Shown here piece after piece: positions 15,770-24,463 of a DNA stretch of 64,000 nt. Source of the stretch: an uncultured Chryseobacterium sp. GTDB lineage: Bacteria; Bacteroidota; Bacteroidia; Flavobacteriales; Weeksellaceae. The DNA is taken from the NCBI GenBank assembly GCA_913777465.1, contig CAJYRQ010000035.1, forward strand, positions 31,098 to 95,097, given 5' to 3'. Within the stretch, counting starts at the first letter, position 1, and each line of letters opens with the position of its first letter. The notes beneath the pieces were generated by a model that saw only the letters and a list, made by a program, of their open reading frames with translations, was not told the origin of the DNA and did no database searches. A program made the translations under genes and the position numbers.

Positions 15770-16960
15770 TTATGCCAGAACTTCTTTTACTTTGTTGGCA
15801 GCTTCCTCCAAAGTAATCGCCGAATGTACAGGAAGACCTGATTCATCGATTAATTTTTTAGCTTCAACCGCATTGGTTCCCTGAAGTCTTACGATCAACG
15901 GAACCGGAAGGCTGCCCATTGCTTTGTAAGCATCCACAACCCCTTGTGCTACCCTGTCGCATCTTACGATACCACCGAAGATATTGATCAGGATTGCTTT
16001 TACGTTCGGATCTCTTAAAATGATTCCGAAAGCCGTCTGTACCCTTTGTGCATCGGCAGTTCCGCCCACGTCAAGGAAGTTCGCCGGGTTACCGCCTGAT
16101 AACTTGATGATATCCATGGTTGCCATAGCAAGACCTGCTCCGTTTACCATACAGGCAACGTTACCGTCAAGTTTCACAAAGTTAAGACCTGCTTCACCTG
16201 CTTCTACATCCATCGGATCTTCTTCTCTCGTGTCTCTAAGCTCCGCTAAATCTTTGTGACGGAACAGTGAGTTGTCGTCCAGAGTTACTTTAGCATCTAC
16301 GGCGATAATTTTGTTGTCGGAAGTCTTCAATACCGGGTTGATCTCGAAAAGAGAAGCATCGATCCCTGTATAAGCGTTATATAAAGACGTGATGAATTTT
16401 GTAAATTCTTTGAAAGCATTTCCTTCAAGACCCAGGTTGAAAGCAATTTTTCTGGCCTGGAATCCCTGAAGCCCTAAAGTAGGATCGATGATTTCCTTGT
16501 GGATCAGGTGAGGAGTTACTTCAGCCACGTGCTCGATGTCCATCCCTCCTTCGGTAGAATATACTACGGTATTTTTATTTTCAGCTCTGTCTAACAGGAT
16601 AGAAACATAAAATTCTTTAGTTTCAGTTTCTCCCGGGTAATATACATCTTCTGCAACCAAAACAGAATTTACTTTTTTACCTTCAGCAGAAGTCTGCGGC
16701 GTGATCAGCTGCATTCCGATGATGTTCTGAGCGTTTTCTTTAAGTTTATCCATATTCGGAGAGAACTTTACACCGCCTCCTTTACCACGGCCTCCTGCGT
16801 GGATCTGAGCTTTTACAACCCATCCCTGAGCGCCGGTTTCAGCCGTTAGTTTTTCAGCAGCCGCTACAGCTTCTTCTACGTTGTTGGCAACGAAACCGCG
16901 TTGGATAGCTACTCCGTACTTTGATAAAATCTCTTTTGATTGATACTCGTGAAGATTCAT
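15770..16960 (-). CDS. sucC: Succinyl-CoA ligase (ADP-forming), beta subunit
   Basis: 396-aa TCA-cycle enzyme subunit. The N-terminus MNLHEYQSKEILSKYGVAIQRG and the ATP-grasp features (VVKAQIHAGGRGKGGGVK, FEINPVLKT, VDAKVTLDDN) are canonical. The C-terminal CoA-ligase domain has NGAGLAMATMDIIKLSGG, ANFLDVGGTA and INIFGGIVRCD, the latter two contacting the phosphohistidine loop of the alpha subunit. Its length matches E. coli SucC (388 aa). The partner sucD is not adjacent in this window, as is common in Flavobacteriia. A minus-strand TAAATTTG box lies upstream at 16999-17006. The stop is followed by a strong terminator, so it is a single-gene unit. Confidence 0.96.
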   Translation of the reverse strand: MNLHEYQSKEILSKYGVAIQRGFVANNVEEAVAAAEKLTAETGAQGWVVKAQIHAGGRGKGGGVKFSPNMDKLKENAQNIIGMQLITPQTSAEGKKVNSVLVAEDVYYPGETETKEFYVSILLDRAENKNTVVYSTEGGMDIEHVAEVTPHLIHKEIIDPTLGLQGFQARKIAFNLGLEGNAFKEFTKFITSLYNAYTGIDASLFEINPVLKTSDNKIIAVDAKVTLDDNSLFRHKDLAELRDTREEDPMDVEAGEAGLNFVKLDGNVACMVNGAGLAMATMDIIKLSGGNPANFLDVGGTADAQRVQTAFGIILRDPNVKAILINIFGGIVRCDRVAQGVVDAYKAMGSLPVPLIVRLQGTNAVEAKKLIDESGLPVHSAITLEEAANKVKEVLA

Positions 16961-16998
16961 ATTATTTTTATTATTTTATTTTAATAGTTAAAGGTTGA

Positions 16999-17006
16999 CA
17001 AATTTA
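16999..17006 (-). promoter_or_regulatory. TAnnTTTG -7 element of sucC
   Basis: It reads TAAATTTG on the minus strand, 38 bases upstream of the sucC ATG (16960), and matches the Bacteroidota -7 consensus. No TTG is present at the canonical -33 spacing. Confidence 0.45.
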
Positions 17007-17201
17007 ATAAAAATGAATAAGGCGGGAAAGAATTTTATCTATCTTTTAATAGTCTCTGTATAAACGTCCGTTCTCATTCTTTACCGACAAATAACAATAT
17101 GAAAATTCAACCATAACCCAAATGATAGTATTACTATCTTTTATTATAATTAAAACATTCCCGGTACACATTTTGCTATCCCAAAGTACAGCTATCATCA
17201 C

Positions 17202-17873
17202 ATGGAATATCAGGTAAAATTTAAGGTCAATGATTATTTGTATCTGCGGGACCCGGAATCGAGCGAAATCGGAAAATCTATTGTTAAAAATTCCATCGAT
17301 CTGATTCATGAAACCGGCTTTGAGCAATTTACGTTTAAAAAGCTTTCCCAAAAGATCCATTCAACGGAAGCTACGGTCTACCGGTACTTTTCGTCTAAGC
17401 ATAAATTGCTGACCTACATCCTGAACTGGTATTGGTCTTACATCGAATTCAATGCAAAATTAAGGCTTATGGAAATTAAAGACCCTATGCAAAAAATGGA
17501 AAAAATCCTGGAAATCATTACCCATAACGATCAGACGGATAATACGATCGGAGATTACGACCTGGCAAGATTGCACGCCATTGTAATCTCGGAAAGCAGC
17601 AAATCGTATCATGTGAAAGAAGTAGACGAAATCAACAAAGAAATGGTGTTCAACCCGCTGAAAAGTCTCTGCGGATTTATTTCAGGGATTATTTCTGAGG
17701 TAAAACCGGGGTTTCCTTATCCGCGTTCTTTTGCAAGCACCTTACTGGAAACCGCACACGATCAGCAGTTTTTCAGCGAGCATCTTCCGAAGCTTACGGA
17801 TAACGGCACAAAAACTAAACATCAGCAATACGTTCTGGACTACCTGAGGCATATTACATTTAATCTTTTATAA
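17202..17873 (+). CDS. TetR-family transcriptional regulator of the export operon
   Basis: 223-aa protein. The N-terminal HTH spans about residues 25-72: IGKSIVKNSIDLIHETGFEQFTFKKLSQKIHSTEATVYRYFSSKHKLLTYIL, with the TetR recognition-helix pattern TEATVYRYFSSK. The C-terminal ligand/dimer domain is all-alpha and not recognisable. It is the first gene of a tight operon (8 bp before the ABC gene, then HlyD and TolC), so it most likely controls this exporter in response to its substrate or a stress ligand. No clear palindromic operator is visible in the 241-bp gap to sucC. Confidence 0.85.
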   Translation: MEYQVKFKVNDYLYLRDPESSEIGKSIVKNSIDLIHETGFEQFTFKKLSQKIHSTEATVYRYFSSKHKLLTYILNWYWSYIEFNAKLRLMEIKDPMQKMEKILEIITHNDQTDNTIGDYDLARLHAIVISESSKSYHVKEVDEINKEMVFNPLKSLCGFISGIISEVKPGFPYPRSFASTLLETAHDQQFFSEHLPKLTDNGTKTKHQQYVLDYLRHITFNLL

Positions 17874-17881
17874 TTTTTTAT

Positions 17882-19546
17882 ATGGAAGCAACACCTAAGG
17901 AACAGGGGTACAAACTTTTTAAATACATTACCAAGGAGAAAAAGGATGTTACCAATATTTATTTTTATGCCATCCTCAATGGCCTCGTGCAGTTGAGCGT
18001 ACCGTTAGGGATACAGTCTATTGTAAGCTTTGTAATGGGGGCTACCATGGCCACTTCCATTTACATCCTGATTATTTTTGTCGTCTTAGGGACCTGGCTG
18101 GTAGGATATTTCCGGCTGAAGGTTATGCAGATTATCGAGAAAATCCAGCAGAAGATCTTTGTGGAATTTTCCATTGCCTTTGCCGAAAAGCTGCCGAAGG
18201 TCAATCTGTCCAGCACCCGGAAATATTATCTTCCTGAACTGGTCAACCGTTTCTTCGATATCCAAAACCTGCAAAAGGGAATTTCTAAAATCCTGCTGGA
18301 AATCCCGGCAGCCATTATACAGATCGTTTTCGGTATTGTCCTTCTTTCTTTTTACCATCCCTGGTTCCTGTCTTTCGGGGCACTGGTTATCCTTTGTGTG
18401 GTTATCATTTTCAATTTTACCCTGGAAAGCGGGATCAAGTCCAGCCTTGAAGAAAGCGACAAAAAATATGAAACTGCTTCATGGATTGAGGATATTGCCG
18501 CATCGGTAAAAACTTTTAAAATCAATTCCGAAAGCGAAACCCATCTTAAAGGGGCCGATGAACGGGTGGTCGGCTATCTGGATCACCGGACTTCCCACTT
18601 CCGGGTATTGGTCATCCAGTATAAAACCATTATCGCTTTTAAAGTTATCATCACCCTGGCCATGCTTGCGATCGGAACTTATCTCCTGGTAAACCAAAAG
18701 CTTAACATCGGGGCGTTCATTGCGACGGAAATCGTTGTTCTGAGCATCATGTCGGCAGTCGAAAAGCTGATCGTCAGTCTTGAAAGTTATTATGATGTGA
18801 TTGCTTCCCTGGCAAAACTTACCAAAGTAACGGAACTGGAAGAAGAGAAAAACGGAGAGATCGTCCCGGCCCAGAAGGAAGAAGGCATGGAGGTCGAATT
18901 TAAAAATGTGGATTTCAATTTCAACAGCCATATCCATATCCTTCAGGATATTAATTTCACCATCAGCGAAAATACGCTTACGGTTATCACCGGTGAACTC
19001 GGTTCCGGTAAGTCCCTCCTGCTGAATATGATCGCCGGATTTTACCCTCCTACGGCAGGAAGCATCCTGATCAATAAAATCCCGCTGAAAAATATTGATA
19101 AGGACAAGCTCAGAACGGAAATGGGGGTTTACCTGGAAGACATGAGGATCATTCAGGGGACTGTTCAGGATAATATCCTTCTGGGTAATGAAAATGTGAC
19201 TGCCGAAGAAGTGCTGGAGCTCTCGGAAAAGATCGGGGCTGAAAATATTTCAAGCCAGTTTACCAACGGGCTTTCTACAAAAATAAGTGAAACAGATCCC
19301 GAAATTTCGTTCAGCTCCAAGAAAAAAATACTGCTGCTCCGAGCTATGACCGGCAACAAGAAACTGTTGCTCCTTGAAGATCCGATTGACGGGATGAATG
19401 ACACCTTTAAATATAAAATGCTGCAGTATCTTGAAGACATCAAGCGTAATACAACGATCGTGGTCGTTTCCCAGAATTCCGAAATTCTCCATTATGCAGA
19501 CCGGCACATTCATGTAGAAAACGGAAGCATTAAATATTTATCTTAA
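17882..19546 (+). CDS. ABC transporter permease/ATPase with degenerate nucleotide-binding domain
   Basis: 554-aa half-transporter. It has an exporter-type membrane domain of about six helices (residues 25-310) and no C39 peptidase domain, then an ABC domain from about 335. Walker A is intact (GELGSGKS, about 371-378). The usual LSGGQ signature is replaced by ISFSSKKK (about 475-482), the Walker B/catalytic pair reads LLLLED (Glu499-Asp500, order reversed from DE), and the H-loop His is Gln531 (VVVSQNS). These changes should abolish or strongly alter ATP hydrolysis. The neighbouring HlyD and TolC genes place it in a type I secretion or efflux-like tripartite system. It could be a heterodimer half, a regulatory remnant, or a divergent active family. 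Confidence 0.8.
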   Translation: MEATPKEQGYKLFKYITKEKKDVTNIYFYAILNGLVQLSVPLGIQSIVSFVMGATMATSIYILIIFVVLGTWLVGYFRLKVMQIIEKIQQKIFVEFSIAFAEKLPKVNLSSTRKYYLPELVNRFFDIQNLQKGISKILLEIPAAIIQIVFGIVLLSFYHPWFLSFGALVILCVVIIFNFTLESGIKSSLEESDKKYETASWIEDIAASVKTFKINSESETHLKGADERVVGYLDHRTSHFRVLVIQYKTIIAFKVIITLAMLAIGTYLLVNQKLNIGAFIATEIVVLSIMSAVEKLIVSLESYYDVIASLAKLTKVTELEEEKNGEIVPAQKEEGMEVEFKNVDFNFNSHIHILQDINFTISENTLTVITGELGSGKSLLLNMIAGFYPPTAGSILINKIPLKNIDKDKLRTEMGVYLEDMRIIQGTVQDNILLGNENVTAEEVLELSEKIGAENISSQFTNGLSTKISETDPEISFSSKKKILLLRAMTGNKKLLLLEDPIDGMNDTFKYKMLQYLEDIKRNTTIVVVSQNSEILHYADRHIHVENGSIKYLS

Positions 19547-19557
19547 AAAATACAGGT

Positions 19558-20871
19558 ATGAAAATTCAGTCATTCGATAAAATATACAATATCCATAAAA
19601 AATCGCGGGTAAAAAGATGGTTCTTCTTTATCCTTATTGCAGCAGTTATCGTTCTGTTTCTTCCCTGGACCCAGAACATCAAGGTCATTGGGAATGTGAC
19701 TTCGCTGTATCAGGAGCAGCGTCCGCAGCAGCTCAACTCCCCCATTCCCGGAAAGATCATTAAATGGTATGTAAAAAATGGGGATTACGTAAAAAAGGGA
19801 GATACCATCTTACAGCTTTCCGAAGTAAAAGACGACTATTTCGATCCGCTTCTTGTACAAAGGACCCAGCAGCAGGTGGAAGCCAAAAAAGGGGTACGGG
19901 ATTATTACGAAGCAAAGGTGGGAACTACCAACAACCAGCTTCAGGCTCTTGCAACAGCAAAAGATCTTAAACTGAACCAGCTTCAGATCAAGATCAGCCA
20001 GCTGAGAAACAAGCTTACCGGGGAAGAAGCCGAACTGGCAGCAGCGATCAACGAACTTAGGCTTTCCGAAGACCAGTATGCCCGCCAGAAAAAGATGTAT
20101 GATGAAGGGCTGGTTTCCCTCACCCAGTTTCAGCAGCGCAGCATTTCTTACCAGAATGCGGTGGCCAAAAAGACCTCAACCGAAAATAAAGTGGCCCAGA
20201 CCCGGCAGGAAATCGTAAACACCGGGATCGAGCAGAATGCCGTAATCCAGGATTACACTGAGAAACTCAGCAAAACCGAGGGAGAACGGTTCCAGAGCAT
20301 GGGCCAGATCGAAGGCAACGCTGGAGATATTGCCAAACTCGAAAACCAGGTGGCCAATTATAAATTCCGTCAGGGATTATATTACATTGTGGCTTCCCAG
20401 GACGGGCAGATCGTCCAGCTGAATAAAGCCGGGATCGGGGAAATCCTGAAAGAAACCGAGAGCATCGGAACCATTGTACCCAAAACCACCGATTATGCTG
20501 TAGAAATCTACATCAAGCCGGTAGATCTTCCCCTGATCAAGGAAGGCCAGCGGGTGATGTGTATTTTCGACGGTTTTCCGGCGATCGTATTCTCTGGATG
20601 GCCGGATTCGAGCTACGGAATCTTTGCCGGGAAGGTAATTGCCGTGGAAAGCAACATCAGTACAAACGGGCTTTTCAAAGCATTGGTAGTTGAGGACAAA
20701 GCCGAAAAAAGATGGCCGCCTAAAATTAAAATGGGCACCGGGGTTCAGGGCATTGCCATCCTGAATGACGTTCCGGTTTGGTATGAGTTGTGGCGGAACA
20801 TCAACGGGTTCCCGCCGGATTATTATGAAGTGAAAAACGCAAAAAATCCTCAGAATGAAAAGCAGAAGTAA
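19558..20871 (+). CDS. HlyD-family periplasmic adaptor (membrane fusion protein)
   Basis: 437-aa adaptor. One N-terminal membrane helix (about residues 20-40, WFFFILIAAVIVLFLPW) is followed by a biotinyl-lipoyl half (LNSPIPGKIIKWYVKNGDYVKKGDTILQLSEVKDDY), a long alpha-helical hairpin with coiled-coil character (about residues 110-260, Gln/Lys/Glu-rich), the second lipoyl half (YIVASQDGQIVQLNKAGIGEILKE) and a beta-barrel domain (VEIYIKPVDLPLIKEGQRVMCIFDG). It should bridge the ABC protein in the inner membrane with the TolC homologue. It starts 11 bp after the ABC gene and overlaps the tolC-like gene by 17 bp, indicating one transcript and coupled translation. Confidence 0.9.
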   Translation: MKIQSFDKIYNIHKKSRVKRWFFFILIAAVIVLFLPWTQNIKVIGNVTSLYQEQRPQQLNSPIPGKIIKWYVKNGDYVKKGDTILQLSEVKDDYFDPLLVQRTQQQVEAKKGVRDYYEAKVGTTNNQLQALATAKDLKLNQLQIKISQLRNKLTGEEAELAAAINELRLSEDQYARQKKMYDEGLVSLTQFQQRSISYQNAVAKKTSTENKVAQTRQEIVNTGIEQNAVIQDYTEKLSKTEGERFQSMGQIEGNAGDIAKLENQVANYKFRQGLYYIVASQDGQIVQLNKAGIGEILKETESIGTIVPKTTDYAVEIYIKPVDLPLIKEGQRVMCIFDGFPAIVFSGWPDSSYGIFAGKVIAVESNISTNGLFKALVVEDKAEKRWPPKIKMGTGVQGIAILNDVPVWYELWRNINGFPPDYYEVKNAKNPQNEKQK

Positions 20872-22273
20872 CATTGTATTTGTTTTTGCCTTATTTTTTT
20901 GCCCGTTGTTTTCAGCGCAAGATTCACTTAAAATTTCTGCCCGGGAATTTATTTCCATTGTGAAGGCTTATCATCCTTTGGCCGTAAAATATCAGCTTCA
21001 GAATAGAATCGCCGCCTCCGAAATTACGCGGGCACGAGGAAATTTTGATCCGGTGCTCAACGGGAAGCTCGGCGAAAAAAACATCGACGGCGTGCAATAT
21101 TACCGGCAGAAAAACCTGGAATTGGGCATTCCGACCTGGTACGGCATCGATATCACCGGAAGCTATAATTACCTCGAAGGTGAAAAGCTCAACAACAGCG
21201 ATACCAAAGGCGGGCTGTATCAGTTCGGGGTTACGGTTCCGCTGGCTAAGAATCTTCTCTACGATAAAAGAAGGGCACTATTGGAACAGGCAAAGTACGC
21301 ACTGAAAATGACGGAAGCCGAACAGGCCGTCCTTACCAACGACCTGCTTCTGGAAGCAGAGAATACCTATTGGGAATGGGTAAAAAACTTTGAGCTTTAC
21401 CAGCTTCAGCGCAGAGCCGTAGCCATCAATAAAGACAGGCTTGAACTTACCAAAAAAACCTATCAATTCGGGGAAAGGCCTGCTATAGACACCGTAGAGG
21501 CGGCTTCACAGCTGCAAAGCTTCCAGCTACAGGAAAGAGATGCTTTTCTGAATTTCGTAAAAAGCACCCAGGAGCTTCAGCTGTTCTTATGGAAAGACAA
21601 CCAGGAACTTTATGATCTCACTGCCATGATTTATCCTGCCGACACCACCGGCAGCAGCGAGGCTTTCAGCAATTTTGAAATGCTGGTTCAGAATGTAGAG
21701 GAGCAAAACCTCGATCAGCATTTTTCCCTGTTGTATTACTTTCAGAAAGAAAATATCCTGGAAAGTGAAAGGAGGCTCAAATGGCAAAGCTTTCTCCCAA
21801 AGCTGGATTTTACCTACAATTTTTTCAACAAAGAAAATTACCGGGCAGATTACCTTCCGCTCTTCGACAATAATTTCCAGTACGGACTGAAGCTGGAGAT
21901 CCCCATTTTTCAGAGAGAAGCCAGAGCCAATTATGAAATTGCCAAGCTTAAGCTGGCCCAGAATACCCTGGATACCCAGGTTAAAAGACGGGAGCTTGAA
22001 ACCAAAATCCAGACTTATAAGAATGAGATTTTAAATTACCATACACAGATTGATATCGCGCGGGAAAACCTTACCAATTACCAGCGGCTGCTCCAGGCAG
22101 AAGAAACCCGCTACAGCAACGGGGAAAGTTCTCTGTTCCTGATCAATTCCAGGGAAAATAAGCTGATTGACGCCCGGGAAAAATTCATCCTGCTGAATAA
22201 CAAGTTCCTGAAAAGCTTCAATAAGCTGAAATGGATGCGGGAGAATTTCCTCTACAATAAGGCAAACCCTTAA
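20855..22273 (+). CDS. TolC-family outer-membrane channel protein
   Basis: 472-aa outer-membrane efflux protein. The signal peptide (MKSRSNIVFVFALFFCPLFSAQ) precedes two long helical repeats typical of TolC: the N-terminal half contains LKISAREFISIVKAYHPLAVKYQLQNRIAASEITRARGNFDPVL, the second half contains LKLEIPIFQREARANYEIAKLKLAQNTLDTQVKRRELETKIQTYKNEI. A periplasm-spanning alpha barrel and an outer-membrane beta segment per repeat are expected. It overlaps the HlyD gene by 17 bp and closes the operon before a strong bidirectional terminator. It forms the exit duct of the tripartite exporter. Confidence 0.88.
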   Translation: MKSRSNIVFVFALFFCPLFSAQDSLKISAREFISIVKAYHPLAVKYQLQNRIAASEITRARGNFDPVLNGKLGEKNIDGVQYYRQKNLELGIPTWYGIDITGSYNYLEGEKLNNSDTKGGLYQFGVTVPLAKNLLYDKRRALLEQAKYALKMTEAEQAVLTNDLLLEAENTYWEWVKNFELYQLQRRAVAINKDRLELTKKTYQFGERPAIDTVEAASQLQSFQLQERDAFLNFVKSTQELQLFLWKDNQELYDLTAMIYPADTTGSSEAFSNFEMLVQNVEEQNLDQHFSLLYYFQKENILESERRLKWQSFLPKLDFTYNFFNKENYRADYLPLFDNNFQYGLKLEIPIFQREARANYEIAKLKLAQNTLDTQVKRRELETKIQTYKNEILNYHTQIDIARENLTNYQRLLQAEETRYSNGESSLFLINSRENKLIDAREKFILLNNKFLKSFNKLKWMRENFLYNKANP

Positions 22274-22277
22274 TATG

Positions 22278-22312
22278 CCGGAAGAGCGAGCCTGGATGCC
22301 GGAAGTTACTTT
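22278..22312 (+). repeat. Post-gene 35-bp dispersed repeat, copy 1
   Basis: It starts 5 bases after the tolC-like stop and reads CCGGAAGAGCGAGCCTGGAT then GCCGGAAGTTACTT. It is clearly related to the segments at 41368-41402 and 46375-46410, which also lie just after gene ends. It has no coding potential of its own. Confidence 0.6.
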
Positions 22313-22344
22313 CGTAAAAAATACCGTCAAATTTACATTATAAA

Positions 22345-22371
22345 AAAAGTTCAGGTTTTCCCTGAACTTTT
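22345..22371. terminator. Bidirectional terminator between the tolC-like and ClC genes
   Basis: A perfect 11-bp stem, AAAAGTTCAGG (22345-22355) with CCTGAACTTTT (22361-22371), has a 5-nt loop. A-rich and T-rich flanks serve both convergent genes. Confidence 0.9.
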
Positions 22372-22378
22372 ATATGTT

Positions 22379-23656
22379 TTATTCTTCTGATAACTGATGA
22401 GCCTGTGAACCGATGAATGGAATTTTCGGAGCGAGAAAATAACCTGTTAAGCTTGCGAAAAGAATCGGTACGAAATAGGTAAAGCCGGTTAAAGTTCCGA
22501 GGATGATCGTGGTACTCATCGGCGTTCTGGTGACACAGGCATTGATGGCGGCCATGCAGCTTACAATGGCAAGGGTGCTATCTACCGTTGGAAACAGCTG
22601 ATGGATAATCAGCCCAAGCGTGGTTCCTACAAAAAACAACGGAATGATGAAACCGCCTCTCCATCCTGAAGTTACCGTAACAGCTATCGCAATGATTTTA
22701 AAGATCAGGACAATAATCAGAAAATTCAGCGCATAATCCCCGTTGATCAGCTGGTTGATCTCGTTGTGGCCGAAATACCGCGTAATGGGAAAGTAAAAAG
22801 CGATCACGCCCAGAACAATGCCGCCTGTTAAGGTTTTGATGTAAATCGGGAACTTTCTGTATTCAAAAATTTTCTTGAAAAATTTAACCACAAAAATAAA
22901 GATCCATCCGAATAAAGTTCCTACAATCCCAAACAAGGAAGCATATAAAAAATCGTACACTCCGGTGTAATGATAGGCCTTCAGATCCCACGTAGCTCCG
23001 ATTCCCAAATGGATGATCAGTGCAAACATCAGGTAACTGAAACAGCTGGCTACCAATGCCGGGATGATGGCTTTGTAGTATTCTACCGCATGCTTATGGT
23101 GCAGGATTTCCAGCGAAAAAAGGCTTCCTCCAAGCGGTGCCCCGAAAAGCGCGGTAAATCCGGAAGCCATACCGGCAATGCTCAGAGAACGCAGCTCCTC
23201 CCCTTTCAACCTGAAAATTTTTCCCAGCCAGGTTCCTGTAGAGCCTGTCACCTGCACCAAAGGCGCTTCCGGCCCTAAGCTTCCTCCCGAAGCGACACAA
23301 AAAAGCGACGATAAGATCATGGAAGGATTGTTTTTAGGCTCCAGCTTTCCTTTGTTGAACCGGATGTTATTAACGATCAGGTGGATTTCCCCCGGATCCC
23401 CGATAAAGTGGATGACCAGACCTGCCAGCAGCCCGCTGACGGCCATGACGGGAATTACCATCCATCCCTGGAATTCCGTTAAAAATTCAGTGAAATGTTC
23501 CAGGACAATCCAGTAGCCGCCGGCAATAATTCCGCCAACCAACCCTGTGATGGCCCACATAAAAAAAGTACGGCTGAATACGAAAGGATTGAACCGGATC
23601 GGCTGATCCAGTAAATTCAAGGTTCTGATAATCCGCCGTCTTCTGTTGATTTTCAT
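22379..23656 (-). CDS. ClC-family chloride channel/antiporter
   Basis: 425-aa polytopic membrane protein with about ten hydrophobic helices. ClC selectivity-filter motifs are recognisable: CVASGGSLGPEAPLVQVTGS (the GxLGPE form with a Glu that may act as gate), GFTALFGAPLGGSLFSLEI, and GWRGGFIIPLFFVGTTLG. The last matches the GxxxP filter region that lines the anion path. No CBS domains follow, as in many short bacterial ClCs. The motif differs from the GREGP of E. coli ClcA, the Glu standing two residues later, so whether it is a Cl-/H+ antiporter or a channel (or fluoride-selective) is open. A single gene, it ends at a shared terminator. Confidence 0.85.
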   Translation of the reverse strand: MKINRRRRIIRTLNLLDQPIRFNPFVFSRTFFMWAITGLVGGIIAGGYWIVLEHFTEFLTEFQGWMVIPVMAVSGLLAGLVIHFIGDPGEIHLIVNNIRFNKGKLEPKNNPSMILSSLFCVASGGSLGPEAPLVQVTGSTGTWLGKIFRLKGEELRSLSIAGMASGFTALFGAPLGGSLFSLEILHHKHAVEYYKAIIPALVASCFSYLMFALIIHLGIGATWDLKAYHYTGVYDFLYASLFGIVGTLFGWIFIFVVKFFKKIFEYRKFPIYIKTLTGGIVLGVIAFYFPITRYFGHNEINQLINGDYALNFLIIVLIFKIIAIAVTVTSGWRGGFIIPLFFVGTTLGLIIHQLFPTVDSTLAIVSCMAAINACVTRTPMSTTIILGTLTGFTYFVPILFASLTGYFLAPKIPFIGSQAHQLSEE

Positions 23657-23733
23657 TTTAATTTGATTTTAAAATTACCGTCATCATTTGTTTTTAATCT
23701 GTGGGAAATTTTACTAAAGATTATAAAAGCTTT

Positions 23734-23997
23734 TTAACACATTAGTCACATCAGATTTTTAGTTTTCTGCTTTGCGCATATTGTAGAGCACATTAGAGAA
23801 AATCAGAGATTTTTATATGCTGTACAACCGCTCCGGTAGCTGAGCGGAGCCGAAGCCACGCCATCATCTGAAAACTGTAAAATCTTTAGGAGAATTTGGA
23901 AAAGTGCTCAAAAGCTTTAAAAATCTTTGATTTTTAATCTCATGTGTTCTATAATATTTTCAAACTATTAAAAATCTCTTTGTGACTTATGTGTCAA
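23734..23997. repeat. 264-bp MITE-like intergenic element with terminal inverted repeats
   Basis: The 419-bp gap between the ClC gene and the DUF423 gene contains no gene but is highly structured. Outer ends TTAACACATTAGTCACA (23734-23750) and TGTGACTTATGTGTCAA (23981-23997) are inverted repeats, 15 of 17 bases matching. Inside, a second inverted pair (around 23794-23815 and 23919-23942, AAATCAGAGATTTTTA versus TAAAAATCTTTGATTTTTA) surrounds a GC-rich core GCTGAGCGGAGCCGAAGCC (about 23837-23858) that resembles a very widespread bacterial intergenic motif. A solitary end is found at 34796-34812. Confidence 0.6.
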
Positions 23998-24075
23998 CAC
24001 TGCATCTTCGGCCTTAAAAATCCGTTCAATCTTCAGAAAATTAATCTTCCGGATCAACGCTGAATCTATTGAAGA

Positions 24076-24462
24076 CTAGATCCTGTTTTTCGCAAAGTAA
24101 AAAATCAGCATCAGCCAGCTTACGATCATCAGCAATCCTCCAAGCGGAGTAATGGGCCCTAAAAATTTAAGGTTCATCCCCAGGTAATCCTGCATGCTCA
24201 GGGCATAGATGCTGAATGAAAAAAGCATGGTTCCGGCAATCATCAGGATAGAAATCCATTTTTGGGATGACGTGTCGAATCTTAAAATATAGCCGACGAT
24301 CAGCAAGAAAAAGGCGGCATACATCTGATACCTTACTCCCGTTTCAAAGCTCTCCAGCCTTTCCACCGATAAAATTTTCTTTAAAGCGTGCGCGCCGAAT
24401 GCACCCAGAATCACGGAAAGCATTCCGTAAGCGGCACCAAAAACCAAGGTAATTGTTTTCAT
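24076..24462 (-). CDS. DUF423-family small membrane protein
   Basis: 128-aa inner-membrane protein with four helices. The N-terminus FGAAYGMLSVILGAFGAHALKK and the following RLESFETGVRYQMYAAFFLLIVGYIL are diagnostic for DUF423 (YgdD-like). The C-terminal part contains GPITPLGGLLMIVSWLMLIFYF. Biochemical function is unknown for the family. Only 1 bp separates its ATG from the stop of the preceding DUF3298-like gene, and it is the last gene of a four-gene minus-strand operon beginning with mvaA. Confidence 0.88.
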   Translation of the reverse strand: MKTITLVFGAAYGMLSVILGAFGAHALKKILSVERLESFETGVRYQMYAAFFLLIVGYILRFDTSSQKWISILMIAGTMLFSFSIYALSMQDYLGMNLKFLGPITPLGGLLMIVSWLMLIFYFAKNRI

Positions 24463-24463
24463 A

